From Betaproteobacteria bacterium (lineage in GTDB: Bacteria; Pseudomonadota; Gammaproteobacteria; Burkholderiales; Usitatibacteraceae), in the NCBI GenBank assembly GCA_016720925.1, contig JADKJR010000021.1, positions 8,496 through 72,495 of the forward strand: a stretch of DNA of 64,000 bases, in the 5' to 3' direction. The notes beneath the pieces are model-generated. The model worked only from the letters and a program-made list of their open reading frames with translations. It made no database searches and had not been told where the DNA came from. Position numbers and translations under genes: made by a program. The first letter of the stretch is position 1. Each line of letters starts with the position of its first letter. This document shows, in pieces, positions 33,113-42,156 of the stretch.

Positions 33113-36100
33113 TCAAATGTCGGCGCGCTTGTCCGACAGCACCGGCTCCGCCCCGCCGCCTGCGCTTCCATGCGGCGCATGCGCACCGATCGTCGCGGCG
33201 CCTTCGGCATGCGCATTGCGGGTGAACCACGCTTTCGCTTTCGCGCCCCAGGCATCGACGTAGGTATACAGCACCGGCACGACCACCAGCGTCAGCAGCG
33301 TCGAGGTCATCACGCCGCCGATGATGGCGCGGCCCATCGGCGCCTGGGTCTCTCCGCCGTCGCCCAGGCCGAGTGACATCGGCAGCATGCCGAATACCAT
33401 CGCCAGCGTGGTCATCAGGATGGGACGCAGCCGAACCTGTCCCGCATCAAGTATCGCCTGGTGGCGCGGCTTGCCTTCGCGAATACCTTGATTGGTGAAG
33501 TCCACGAGCAGGATGGCGTTCTTTGTCACCAATCCCATCAACATGATGAATCCGATCATGGAGAACAGGTTCAGCGTGGTTCCCGTCAACAGCAGCGCGA
33601 GGAACACGCCGATCAGGGCCAGCGGCAATGACGCCATGATCGCCAGCGGTTGCAGGAAACTGCCGAACTGCGATGCCAGGATCAGGTAAATGAATATCAC
33701 CGCCATTCCCAATGCCGCCAGCATCGCGTTAAAGGATTCGTTCATTTCCTGGGTTTGACCACCCACGTTGAAGCGGTATCCGGGCGGCAGTTCTGGCCCC
33801 ATTTTTTTCAGCAAAGCCTCGACTTCGCTGCCGGCGTCGCCGGCGGGCCGGCCCTCCACACCCGCATAGATCGATACGCGGCGCTGCAGATCCAGCCGCT
33901 TGACCTGCTGCGCGCTGAACGTGGGAACGAACTCCGCCACTTGCCGCAATATCACCATCTGCGGCGTGCCATCGGCGTTGGTGCGGCTGCTGGTCATGTA
34001 AAGGTCGCCCAGGTCGCTGGCGATCCGCCTGTCGGATTTCGGCAGGCGCACATTGACGTCGTAGTTCTGGCCGTCCGCCGCCTGCCAGTGCGAAATCGTG
34101 TCGCCCGCAATCAGTGGACGCAGTGCGCGGCCAATCTGCGCGGTGTTCAGTCCCAGATCGCTGGCGAGCTCGTTATTAATGCGAACCGCGATCGTCGGAT
34201 TGGCGCCACGCTCGCTGCTTTCGAGATCGGTAATGCCTTTTATTTTCGCCACTTCCTTCATCACGCCTTGCGAGAGCTCGGTCAGTTTTTCCGCATCCGG
34301 CCCGAGGATCGAGATGAAAATCGGCTTGTTCCAGCCAACGGAAAGCTCCATCCCGGCAATGGTGGCGAGCTTGGCGCGAATCGCCTGTTCAAGTTCCTTT
34401 TGCGAGCGTCGATGCGTGTCCTTCCGCTCGGAAAGCTTCAGGTTGATGCGTGAGTAGTTCTTGCCCTCATCGGTGCCCACATTGGTATCGGCGATGACAA
34501 TTTCGGGGAAGGTCTTCAGTGCGTCTTCCACCTGGCGTGTCTTGGCGTCGGTGTATTCCAGGCTCGAACCGATCGGTGTATTGAGACGCAGCGAGATGAA
34601 GCCCTGATCGTTTTCCGGGACGAATTCGGTGCCGATCAACGGCACGATCAAAAAGCTGCCGACGAATGACGCCAGTGCGATGCCCAGCACTTTTTTGCGA
34701 TTTGACAGTGCCCATTTCAGCATCACGCCGTAGATTTCGTGCGCCTTCACCACCAGCCTTTCGATGGCGTCCATCATCCGCCCGAGCCACGGCACCCGCT
34801 TGAAACGATCGCCCGGCGGATCGCGCCAGATCGAGGACAGCATCGGGTCCAGCGTGAAACTAACGAACAACGAAACCAGCACCGCGACGGCAACGGTAAT
34901 GCCAAATTGAACAAAGTAGCGCCCGATGATGCCGCTCATGAAGGCGATCGGCACAAACACTGCGATGATCGCAAATGTGGTGGCCATGACCGCCAGGCCA
35001 ATTTCCTCGGTGCCTTCGTTGGCCGCTCGGAAGTGATTCTTGCCCATGCCGAGATGACGGACGATGTTTTCGCGCACGACAATGGCATCGTCGATCAACA
35101 GGCCGATGCAAAGGCTCAATGCCATCAGCGTCAGGAAATTCAGCGTGAAGTGAAAAACGTAGAGCGCGATGAATGTTGAAATCACCGCAATTGGCAAGGT
35201 GAGCCCGGTGATGACCGTGCTGCGCCAGGAATGCAGGAACAGGAACACGATGATCACGGTCAGCACCGCGCCTTCGAGAATGGTTTCCTTGACGTTATCG
35301 AGTGAGCTCTTGATGCCATCCGAGGTGGCGTAAATCGTCTTGATTTCCACACCCTCGGGCAACAGTTTCTTCAGGTCGTCAACTGCTTTGCGAATGCCTT
35401 CGCCGGTTTCGACGATATTGGCGTCCTGAACCTTGAAAACGCCGATGCCGATGGAGCGCTTGCCGTTTATGCGCGCAATCGACGTCTCTTCCTGTTCGCC
35501 ATCGATCACTTCGGCGACCTGATGCAAATAAACCGGTGCGTTGCCTTGCCGCGCCACGATGATTTTTTCAAACCCCTTCGGATCCTTGATCTTGCCCTCG
35601 ACCCTGACCAGTTGTTCGCCCGCGCCACTGGTAATGGTGCCCGACGGGAAATCCTGATTGGTGGCCTGGATGGCGTTGATGACTTGATCGACGCCGACCC
35701 CGTAGGACTGCATTTGCGCGGGCTTCAGGTTGATCAGCACCTGACGCACCACGCTGCCGCTGACATTGACCGCGCCGACGCCCGGTGCATTTTGCAGCCG
35801 CTTGACGATGATCTGGTCGGTGATGGTGGATAGCTCGCGCGGGTTATGTTTTTCCGACACCACCGCAAGGTTCACGACGGGCTGCTGGTCCTGCCAATCC
35901 GCGCGGCTGACCAGCGGGTCCTTGGCCTCGCGCGGGAAGCCAGGGCGTATTTGCGCGACCTTGTCACGCACTTCCTGGGTGGCGGCGGCCATGTCGGTGC
36001 TCAAGCGAAATTCCGCCTGCAGGAAGCCCACGCCTTCGCGGGTGGTGGCGAATATCTTCTTCACGCCATTGACGGTATTGAGGACATTCTCAATGGGCTT

Positions 36101-36292
36101 GATGAGATCGTTCTCAACCTGCTCGGGAGATGCGCCAGGGTAATTGACGGATACGAATACGAAGGGATTGCTGACGTCCGGCATTTGTTCGACCGGCAGG
36201 CGGTTGTAGGAAAAAATGCCGAGGACGAGCAACGCCACCATGACCATGGTGGCGAAAACGGGCTGGTTAATGCTGGTTTTGGTAATCCACAT
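33113..36292 (-). CDS. RND efflux pump inner-membrane transporter (HAE1/AcrB type)
   Basis: A 1059-residue proton-driven drug-type exporter. It starts M-W-I-T-K-T-S-I-N-Q-P-V-F-A-T, has twelve membrane helices in two sixfold groups, two large periplasmic loops, and the helix-4 proton relay Asp pair in G-L-L-I-D-D-A-I-V-V-R-E-N. F-L-F-L-H-S-W-R-S and the late G-L-V-T-K-N-A-I-L-L-V-D are typical of the MexF/MdtB-like branch. It is 11 bp downstream of its adaptor gene. No outer-membrane TolC-type gene is in the window, so it must use a channel encoded elsewhere. Confidence 0.95.
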   Translation of the reverse strand: MWITKTSINQPVFATMVMVALLVLGIFSYNRLPVEQMPDVSNPFVFVSVNYPGASPEQVENDLIKPIENVLNTVNGVKKIFATTREGVGFLQAEFRLSTDMAAATQEVRDKVAQIRPGFPREAKDPLVSRADWQDQQPVVNLAVVSEKHNPRELSTITDQIIVKRLQNAPGVGAVNVSGSVVRQVLINLKPAQMQSYGVGVDQVINAIQATNQDFPSGTITSGAGEQLVRVEGKIKDPKGFEKIIVARQGNAPVYLHQVAEVIDGEQEETSIARINGKRSIGIGVFKVQDANIVETGEGIRKAVDDLKKLLPEGVEIKTIYATSDGIKSSLDNVKETILEGAVLTVIIVFLFLHSWRSTVITGLTLPIAVISTFIALYVFHFTLNFLTLMALSLCIGLLIDDAIVVRENIVRHLGMGKNHFRAANEGTEEIGLAVMATTFAIIAVFVPIAFMSGIIGRYFVQFGITVAVAVLVSLFVSFTLDPMLSSIWRDPPGDRFKRVPWLGRMMDAIERLVVKAHEIYGVMLKWALSNRKKVLGIALASFVGSFLIVPLIGTEFVPENDQGFISLRLNTPIGSSLEYTDAKTRQVEDALKTFPEIVIADTNVGTDEGKNYSRINLKLSERKDTHRRSQKELEQAIRAKLATIAGMELSVGWNKPIFISILGPDAEKLTELSQGVMKEVAKIKGITDLESSERGANPTIAVRINNELASDLGLNTAQIGRALRPLIAGDTISHWQAADGQNYDVNVRLPKSDRRIASDLGDLYMTSSRTNADGTPQMVILRQVAEFVPTFSAQQVKRLDLQRRVSIYAGVEGRPAGDAGSEVEALLKKMGPELPPGYRFNVGGQTQEMNESFNAMLAALGMAVIFIYLILASQFGSFLQPLAIMASLPLALIGVFLALLLTGTTLNLFSMIGFIMLMGLVTKNAILLVDFTNQGIREGKPRHQAILDAGQVRLRPILMTTLAMVFGMLPMSLGLGDGGETQAPMGRAIIGGVMTSTLLTLVVVPVLYTYVDAWGAKAKAWFTRNAHAEGAATIGAHAPHGSAGGGAEPVLSDKRADI

Positions 36293-36303
36293 GATGGCTC
36301 TTT

Positions 36304-37527
36304 CTAACTGGCTTTGGCGACAGCAGGGGGCGCCGCCGGCGTTGTCGCAGGCGCTTTCACCACTGCGTTCGCGCCGGCTTTCAGCCCTACCATGCGCGCA
36401 CTGACCACCTGGATGCCGCTTTCGAGCCCGCTCTTCACTTCCACCAATCCGGCCTGCTCTTCACGCAGGCCCAGTGTGACGCTGCGCTTGGTGACCTTGC
36501 CGCTTTCAAGCGTGAACACGTATGCCTGGCCGGTTTCGTCGCGTACGGCGGTAAACGGCACCACCGCGGTCGACGGGGACTTGGCCAGCACCAGGAGGCC
36601 CTTGGCAAACATGCCGCCCTTCAGTACACCGTCGCGATTGGCAACCGACAGGTACAAGGTAATGGATCGCGATCCCTGTTCGGTAATGGGGTTGATGCGT
36701 TCGACCTTGCCTTCAAATACGCGCTCGCCAAAGCCATCGACCTTGAACGTGGCAATTTGTCCGACTCTTACACCAGGAACTTCCGACGCCGGCGCGGGCG
36801 CCTCAATTTCCATCTTGGCGAGATCGACCACAGTAAACATCGGGCTGTCGGGCCCGACTTTTTCGCCGGCATTGACCATTTTCCGGGCGAGGATGCCGTT
36901 GATCGGCGCGCGTATCACTGCATCCTGCATCGCATTACGTGCCAGGCGTACCTGTGCTTCCGCGGATCTTACCGATGCCGCGCTCGCGTCGAGCGTGCTG
37001 TTGGTGGTATCGAAAGCGTTTTGCGAAATGAAGTTCTGTTTCAGCAGCTTCAGGTTGGATTCGCGATTCTTGTCGGCGATCGACCATTTGGCCTTGGTTT
37101 CCTCGAGGGCCGCCACTTGCGCATCGAACCGGGCCTGCAAATCGGCGGTATCGATTTGCGCGAGCACTTGTCCCTGGCTGACGCGTTCACCTTCGCGCGC
37201 GAGGATCTGACGCACCTCGCCCGACACTTTCGACTTGACCGTCGATTGAATGACCGGCGACAGCGAGCCCGAAAACGGCAGCGTCCGCGCCAACTCCCGA
37301 TTTTCCACGGTGGTCAGATCCGCAGGCGCGAATTCCAGGGTGATATCCATGCCCGGTTTCTTTTCCTCTTTCTTGGCGGAGGTGGCGCGCCACGCAACGA
37401 GTGAGCCGATGACGAGGGCAGCGGAAAGTCCAGCAACCGTAACTTTTACCCAGCCGGCACGGCTACTGGCTGAACCAGCGGCGGGGCGGGGACGCGATGT
37501 GGACGTAGGGGAGCGTTTGAATAGCAT
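36304..37527 (-). CDS. RND efflux periplasmic adaptor (membrane fusion protein)
   Basis: A 407-residue adaptor. There is an N-terminal membrane anchor at about residues 27-47, then the lipoyl half-motifs (S-K-V-S-G-E-V-R-Q-I-L near residue 93 and A-P-I-N-G-I-L near residue 208) flanking a helical hairpin, a beta-barrel, and a membrane-proximal domain ending in an Ala/Pro-rich tail. It links the transporter to an outer-membrane channel. It is the first gene of the pump operon, and the 184 bp upstream hold a pair of direct repeats. Confidence 0.93.
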   Translation of the reverse strand: MLFKRSPTSTSRPRPAAGSASSRAGWVKVTVAGLSAALVIGSLVAWRATSAKKEEKKPGMDITLEFAPADLTTVENRELARTLPFSGSLSPVIQSTVKSKVSGEVRQILAREGERVSQGQVLAQIDTADLQARFDAQVAALEETKAKWSIADKNRESNLKLLKQNFISQNAFDTTNSTLDASAASVRSAEAQVRLARNAMQDAVIRAPINGILARKMVNAGEKVGPDSPMFTVVDLAKMEIEAPAPASEVPGVRVGQIATFKVDGFGERVFEGKVERINPITEQGSRSITLYLSVANRDGVLKGGMFAKGLLVLAKSPSTAVVPFTAVRDETGQAYVFTLESGKVTKRSVTLGLREEQAGLVEVKSGLESGIQVVSARMVGLKAGANAVVKAPATTPAAPPAVAKAS

Positions 37528-37597
37528 ATTGGTCCTCTTGATGAGTTCCCGGATCCCCGGAGATGCCGAGAATGTGCGCTTTTCAGGCTTGTGTCGC

Positions 37598-37628
37598 TAT
37601 TTGGATGCGACGAAACGCATATTTGGAT
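37598..37628. promoter_or_regulatory. direct repeat TATTTGGAT x2 upstream of the RND pump
   Basis: TATTTGGAT occurs at 37598-37606 and again at 37620-37628, exactly 22 bp apart, about two helical turns. The site is 71-101 bp upstream of the adaptor start. It could be a regulator site for the pump (inference only); no regulator gene is adjacent. Confidence 0.4.
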
Positions 37629-37711
37629 TAATCGGACGAAGTTTATGGCGACGGAATGCAGGCAATGACTGGCGATTGCGCAACGCTATCAGGATCCCGG
37701 ATCGGCGTATG

Positions 37712-38614
37712 TCACGAAATGTATCGCGCACGCTGTTTCGGGATGGTGGCCACATCCCAGTATTGGATGGCGGCCGCCAGCAGCGAGGGCGGCGTGGCGC
37801 ATGTCGCCTCGGGTGGAATTTTTTGGCCCAAATGTGCCAGTGCGTGGCGAAGCAATTCGCAGGCGTCTGTGGCGCCAATGGCCGGGGCCAGCGTCTGTTT
37901 TGACAGCTTTTGACCGGCCGCGTTGGTGACGACTGGAACATGCAGGTAGCGGGGGGTACGTAAACCCAGCAACCGCTGTAAGTAAATCTGGCGCGCCGTC
38001 GAGTCAAGCAGGTCGGCACCACGCACCACGTGGGTAACGCCCTGATCAGCGTCATCGATCACTACCGCCAGCTGATAGGCGAACAGCCCGTCGCGGCGCA
38101 TCAACACGAAATCGCCGATATCGCGCTCCAGGACCTGGCAGCACTCGCCCTGCACGCGGTCCGCAAAACGGATTTCAGCCTGCGTCGTTCGAACGCGTAC
38201 GGCATGGCCACCCCGATGCAGGCTTTTGTCGCGGCAGGTTCCCGGATAGACCGGCCCATCGATTCCCGACAATGCCGAATCGGCAATTTCCTTTCGCGAG
38301 CAGGCGCATGCGTAGGTGAGGTTTCTCGCCGCGAGTTGATCGAGCGCCGCCTGGTAGCGGAGCGAGCGCTGACTTTGAACCAGCACCTCGCCATCCCAGA
38401 CAAAGCCGAATGCTGACAATGTTGCCAGAATTTCATGTGCAAATTGCGGGTTGCAGCGGGTCGTGTCGACGTCTTCGATACGAACCCGCCACGTGCCGCC
38501 CTGCGCGCGCGCATCCAGGTAGCTGGCGGCGGCGGCCACCAGCGAGCCAAAATGCAGCGGCCCCGTGGGCGAGGGCGCAAAGCGGCCGACATATTTTGTG
38601 TTAGCGTGGGTCAT
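37712..38614 (-). CDS. gluQ: glutamyl-Q tRNA(Asp) synthetase
   Basis: A 300-residue paralogue of glutamyl-tRNA synthetase lacking the anticodon-binding domain. It starts with G-R-F-A-P-S-P-T-G-P-L-H-F-G-S-L (the HIGH-like element) and has Cys residues in Y-A-C-A-C-S and Y-P-G-T-C-R-D that match the zinc site. K-L-S-K-Q replaces KMSKS, as is common in this family. It attaches glutamate to queuosine at the wobble position of tRNA-Asp. It diverges from the DUF952 gene with 23 bp between the starts. Confidence 0.94.
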   Translation of the reverse strand: MTHANTKYVGRFAPSPTGPLHFGSLVAAAASYLDARAQGGTWRVRIEDVDTTRCNPQFAHEILATLSAFGFVWDGEVLVQSQRSLRYQAALDQLAARNLTYACACSRKEIADSALSGIDGPVYPGTCRDKSLHRGGHAVRVRTTQAEIRFADRVQGECCQVLERDIGDFVLMRRDGLFAYQLAVVIDDADQGVTHVVRGADLLDSTARQIYLQRLLGLRTPRYLHVPVVTNAAGQKLSKQTLAPAIGATDACELLRHALAHLGQKIPPEATCATPPSLLAAAIQYWDVATIPKQRARYIS

Positions 38615-38637
38615 TCACTTCTGTTTCCGCGCGGATC

Positions 38638-38979
38638 ATGATCTATCGTATCGCCGAATCATCCGATTGGCAGCAAGCCCGGCAAAGCGGATATTTTGCC
38701 AGCGCCGATCTGGCGGCCGAAGGGTTCATACATTTATCCGAGTTGCATCAGGTCTTGCGCACCGCGAACAAGTATTACCGGGGCAAGTCGGGGCTGGTAT
38801 TGCTGGAAATCGCTGAGGCGCTGCTGGACCAGAATATCATTCGCGAAGACTTAATCGGCAGTGGTGTCTATTTTCCGCATAGTTATGCGCCGATTCCGTT
38901 GCGCGCCATTGTTCGGCATTTCGATTTTAGGGAGGATGCGGAGGGTGGATATTCATTGCCTGCGGAGTTGCGGGCGTGA
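38638..38979 (+). CDS. DUF952 domain protein
   Basis: A 113-residue protein. It opens I-Y-R-I-A-E-S-S-D-W-Q-Q-A-R-Q-S-G-Y-F, with F-I-H-L-S in the middle and F-P-H-S-Y-A-P-I-P-L-R-A-I at the end, the usual DUF952 (PF06108) features. The conserved His pair resembles an ADP-ribosyl/NAD-binding type cleft, but the function is not known. It has its own promoter region shared with gluQ. Confidence 0.9.
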   Translation: MIYRIAESSDWQQARQSGYFASADLAAEGFIHLSELHQVLRTANKYYRGKSGLVLLEIAEALLDQNIIREDLIGSGVYFPHSYAPIPLRAIVRHFDFREDAEGGYSLPAELRA

Positions 38980-39019
38980 TGGGCGTTTGCCACAGGCTAT
39001 TTTCCATAGAGTCAACTTG

Positions 39020-39085
39020 AAACCCTAGCACTGGCGCGGTGTTTACGACGTTTTCGGCCTGGAAGCCCCGCCAGCACTGGTGTTT
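39020..39085 (-). repeat. 66-bp palindromic intergenic element, copy F (inverted)
   Basis: The arms AAACCCTAGCACTGGCGCGG and CCCGCCAGCACTGGTGTTT are present, but the core reads ACGTTTTCGGCCTGG, the reverse complement of the core in the other copies. This copy is therefore inserted in the opposite orientation. Confidence 0.85.
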
Positions 39086-39182
39086 TCTTTTTGCAGACAG
39101 TGATAGGGTTGAAAAATCGCCGCCTCATCACCAGATGCAACGTTCCCAAGCGGAAGTCTGAAGGCCAACGGAGGCGACCGAA

Positions 39183-39896
39183 ATGCCAGAATCCAAATCT
39201 ACACTGCGGCGTGCCACCGAGCGGGGCTACGCCGATCACGGCTGGCTGAAGAGTTTTCACAGCTTTTCCTTTGCGGACTACCACGACCCGGCGCACATGG
39301 GCTTCGGCCCGTTGCGGGTGATCAACGAAGACCGCGTCGCGGCCGGGATGGGTTTCGGCACGCACGGCCACCGCGACATGGAAATCATCAGCTACGTGCT
39401 CGAAGGCGCGCTTGCCCACAAGGACAGCATGGGTAACGGCTCCGCCATCCGGCCGGGCGACGTGCAGCGCATGAGCGCGGGCACCGGCGTGACACATAGT
39501 GAATTCAATCACTCGCAGGATGGCGTCACCCATTTCCTGCAAATATGGATACAGCCCAGCGTGGCCGGCATCACGCCGTCGTACGAAGAAAAGCATTTTG
39601 ATGCGGCGTCCAAGCGCGGCCAGTTGCGGCTGATTGCTTCACCCGACGGACGTGACGGATCGGTGCTAATTCATCAGGATGCGTTACTGTTTGCGAGCCT
39701 GCTCGACGGCGAGGAACACGCGACCCATGCGTTGGCGCGCGGTCGCCTGGGTTATGTGCATGTTGCGCGAGGCCGCGTGACGGTCAATGGCATAGCGCTT
39801 GAGGCCGGCGATGCGATGAAATTAATTGGGCCGGTGGAGGTCGTGCTGGAGAAAGCGCAGGATGCGGAAGTGCTGGTATTCGATCTAAATTCCTGA
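39183..39896 (+). CDS. pirin family protein (YhhW type, quercetinase-like)
   Basis: A 237-residue bicupin. The metal-site motif is F-G-T-H-G-H-R-D-M-E-I-I-S-Y-V-L-E-G (about residues 58-75), with H-S-E-F-N-H further on (about 101-106). N-terminal R-G-Y-A-D-H-G-W-L-K-S-F-H-S-F-S-F and D-Y-H-D-P are typical. E. coli YhhW degrades quercetin; the physiological role of the family is unclear. A second, different pirin follows 50 bp later. Confidence 0.92.
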   Translation: MPESKSTLRRATERGYADHGWLKSFHSFSFADYHDPAHMGFGPLRVINEDRVAAGMGFGTHGHRDMEIISYVLEGALAHKDSMGNGSAIRPGDVQRMSAGTGVTHSEFNHSQDGVTHFLQIWIQPSVAGITPSYEEKHFDAASKRGQLRLIASPDGRDGSVLIHQDALLFASLLDGEEHATHALARGRLGYVHVARGRVTVNGIALEAGDAMKLIGPVEVVLEKAQDAEVLVFDLNS

Positions 39897-39946
39897 GATG
39901 CAATTCATCGTTGCTGGCGAGGAAAGGATCAAAGAGGGAACATAGC

Positions 39947-40795
39947 GTGAGAACAATTGAGAGAATCATTGATTCGCAAATCGCGCCGGTCGGTACATTC
40001 ACCGTGCGTCGCGCGTTGCCCGATCACGCGCGCAAGTCGGTGGGTCCATGGGTGTTCCTCGATCACTTTGGCCCGTTTCGGGTCAAGCCCGGTGAAGATG
40101 GCGTGGGCCCGCATCCGCACGCGGGTATCGAGACGGTGACCTACCTGCTTTCAGGAAGAAACAAGCATCGCGATTCGGCGGGACACACCGGCATCGTCGG
40201 CCCCGGCGGCGCGCAATGGATGACGTCGGGTCGAGGAATCATTCACGCGGAAGCACCGCTGGCCGAAAACGAAGCCGAGATGACCATGCACGGCATCCAG
40301 CTATGGACGACCCTGCCACGCGCACTGAAAATGATGCAGCCGCGCTATCAGCGCATTGAAGCGTCGGCGATCCCCGACGTGGCAATTGCAGATGGCAGCG
40401 TGCGGGTGGTGGCTGGGGACTTCACCACGCAGAAAGGGCCGGCGGAAACGCTGATGCCGTTACTGCTTTGGCACATCGGGCTAACGCCAACGGGAAAATT
40501 CCGGGCGGAAATCCCGGCAGGTTTTGAATTGGCAGCGTATGTGATTTCAGGCGCCGCAGATTTTGGTGAGAAGCGCGCAACGCAAGGTCAATTGGTGATT
40601 TTTGAGAACGCGGACGGGGAAGTCGAATTCTCCAATGCTGGTGAAGATACACTCGACGTGATGTTGCTGGGCGGCGCGCCGGCCGAAGGGCCGTTGATTT
40701 TCAGTGGACCGTTTGTGATGAACGCAATCGAGCAGGTACGCCATGCCGAACGCGCCTATTACACTGGACAAATGGGGACGCTATCGGAAACCTGA
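39947..40795 (+). CDS. second pirin family protein (longer type)
   Basis: A 282-residue bicupin starting at GTG 39947 behind an AGAGGG ribosome site. The metal site is G-P-H-P-H-A-G-I-E-T-V-T-Y-L-L-S-G (about residues 51-67), and the second cupin holds I-I-H-A-E-A-P. It belongs to a different pirin subgroup from its upstream neighbour (G-P-W-V-F-L-D-H-F-G-P near the start), so the pair is not a recent duplication. It is probably co-transcribed with it and with the FMN reductase 53 bp downstream. Confidence 0.92.
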   Translation: MRTIERIIDSQIAPVGTFTVRRALPDHARKSVGPWVFLDHFGPFRVKPGEDGVGPHPHAGIETVTYLLSGRNKHRDSAGHTGIVGPGGAQWMTSGRGIIHAEAPLAENEAEMTMHGIQLWTTLPRALKMMQPRYQRIEASAIPDVAIADGSVRVVAGDFTTQKGPAETLMPLLLWHIGLTPTGKFRAEIPAGFELAAYVISGAADFGEKRATQGQLVIFENADGEVEFSNAGEDTLDVMLLGGAPAEGPLIFSGPFVMNAIEQVRHAERAYYTGQMGTLSET

Positions 40796-40848
40796 TCCGC
40801 ACCAACCTACACAACCAACAAGAAACAATTTTACGAAACAACCAAAAT

Positions 40849-41421
40849 ATGACTAGCGCAAAAATTCTCGCCTTTGCGGGTAGCAACCGCAAGGACTCCT
40901 GGAACCGCAAAGTGCTGGAGGTCGCCGCCGCGGGCGCGCGCGACGCAGGTGCTACGGTGACGATCGTCAGCCTGCGCGACTTCCCCATGCCGATTTACGA
41001 CGCGGATTGGCACGCCGAGAATGGCGTACCGGCGAGTATGCGTGAGTTGCGAAAGCTGATGATGTCCGCCAACGGTCTCCTGATCGCCAGTCCCGAGTAC
41101 AACGCGTCCATCACGCCACTATTGAAAAACACCATCGACTGGCTGTCACAAGCCGTGGATGGCGAGAGCGGCAGCGCGCCATTCGAGGGCAAGATCGGCG
41201 GACTGATGGGCGCATCCAACGGCGCGTTCGGCACCATCCGCGCGTTGCCGCATGTGTCGTACATTCTGTCGAACCTGGGCGTATTCATGCTGCCGGTGGT
41301 AGCGGTGCCAAGCGTGGCGAAATCGTTTGACGACACCGGCAACGTGACCAATGAGCGCACGCAAAAGATGTTGTCCGGGCTCGGTGCGCGGTTGACGCAA
41401 ACCATTGTCAAGCTGGGGTAG
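40849..41421 (+). CDS. NADPH-dependent FMN reductase family protein
   Basis: A 190-residue flavodoxin-like enzyme. The FMN phosphate loop is G-S-N-R-K-D-S-W-N-R (residues 11-20), and the P-E-Y-N-A-S-I-T-P-L-L-K-N-T-I-D-W signature near residue 83 is characteristic of the chromate/azo-reductase-like family. It reduces FMN or quinone-like substrates with NADPH. Its position beside two pirins suggests a small quinone/redox operon (inference). Confidence 0.93.
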   Translation: MTSAKILAFAGSNRKDSWNRKVLEVAAAGARDAGATVTIVSLRDFPMPIYDADWHAENGVPASMRELRKLMMSANGLLIASPEYNASITPLLKNTIDWLSQAVDGESGSAPFEGKIGGLMGASNGAFGTIRALPHVSYILSNLGVFMLPVVAVPSVAKSFDDTGNVTNERTQKMLSGLGARLTQTIVKLG

Positions 41422-41657
41422 CTGATAATAGGCGTTCAGCCAGAATCGTTCGATTGACGCGTCCTATCGTTTCCATCGCAATTTTTCATTGGCGCGCCGC
41501 CGGATCGTCGCGCAAAATTCACGTCATCGAATCCATTCAGTAGATGACACATGAGAAGACGGTGTGGATGCTCAGGGCGTTGATCGAGAAGTGATATTGA
41601 AATCGACTAATTCAACTCCAATTATTGACTCATCATTTAACCGACACGGAACCTGCC

Positions 41658-42029
41658 ATGGCAACCATTGAACTGACCAAAGACAATTTCAACGCGACGA
41701 TCGAAAACAACGATGTGGTGATCGTCGACTTCTGGGCGCCGTGGTGCGGGCCCTGCCGCATGTTCGCGCCGACCTTTGAGGCCGTGTCAGAGCAATACCC
41801 GAATGTGGTATTCGCCAAGCTCAACACGGAGGACCAGCAGGAACTCGCAGCGTCATTCAACATTCGTTCCATTCCGACGCTGATGGTGTTCCGCGAAAAC
41901 GTCATCATCTTTTCACAGGCGGGCATGCTGCCCAAGGCAGGGTTCGAGCAGGTCGTGCAGAAATCGCTGGAGCTCGATATGGCGGTTGTGCATGCCGAGA
42001 TCGCGGCGCAGGAAAAAGCGCCGGCCTGA
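41658..42029 (+). CDS. thioredoxin
   Basis: A 123-residue thioredoxin, slightly longer than the standard 108. The redox site is W-A-P-W-C-G-P-C-R-M-F near residue 28, and the cis-Pro is in I-R-S-I-P-T-L-M-V-F. The C terminus adds a 15-residue helical tail (V-V-H-A-E-I-A-A-Q-E-K-A-P-A). It is cytoplasmic, as there is no signal peptide. ATG 41658 is preferred to the TTG at 41625. Confidence 0.93.
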   Translation: MATIELTKDNFNATIENNDVVIVDFWAPWCGPCRMFAPTFEAVSEQYPNVVFAKLNTEDQQELAASFNIRSIPTLMVFRENVIIFSQAGMLPKAGFEQVVQKSLELDMAVVHAEIAAQEKAPA

Positions 42030-42055
42030 AACGTCGCCGAATCACATTTTTCCTG

Positions 42056-42082
42056 AAACGCCCGCTTGATGCGGGCGTTTTT
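42056..42082 (+). terminator. rho-independent terminator after the thioredoxin gene
   Basis: ACGCCCGC (42058-42065) pairs with GCGGGCGT (42071-42078) around TTGAT, followed by T residues. Confidence 0.9.
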
Positions 42083-42156
42083 ACGTACCAGAAACACTCA
42101 GTGCATTTATTCCTGCATTTGAGATAATGCGCACACTCCAAATACGCAGGCTCGCC

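Noticed and set aside
34739..35179. 146-residue plus-strand frame inside the RND transporter gene
   Set aside because: It overlaps conserved membrane helices of the pump on the other strand, and its His/Arg/Asp-rich composition is that of a shadow.
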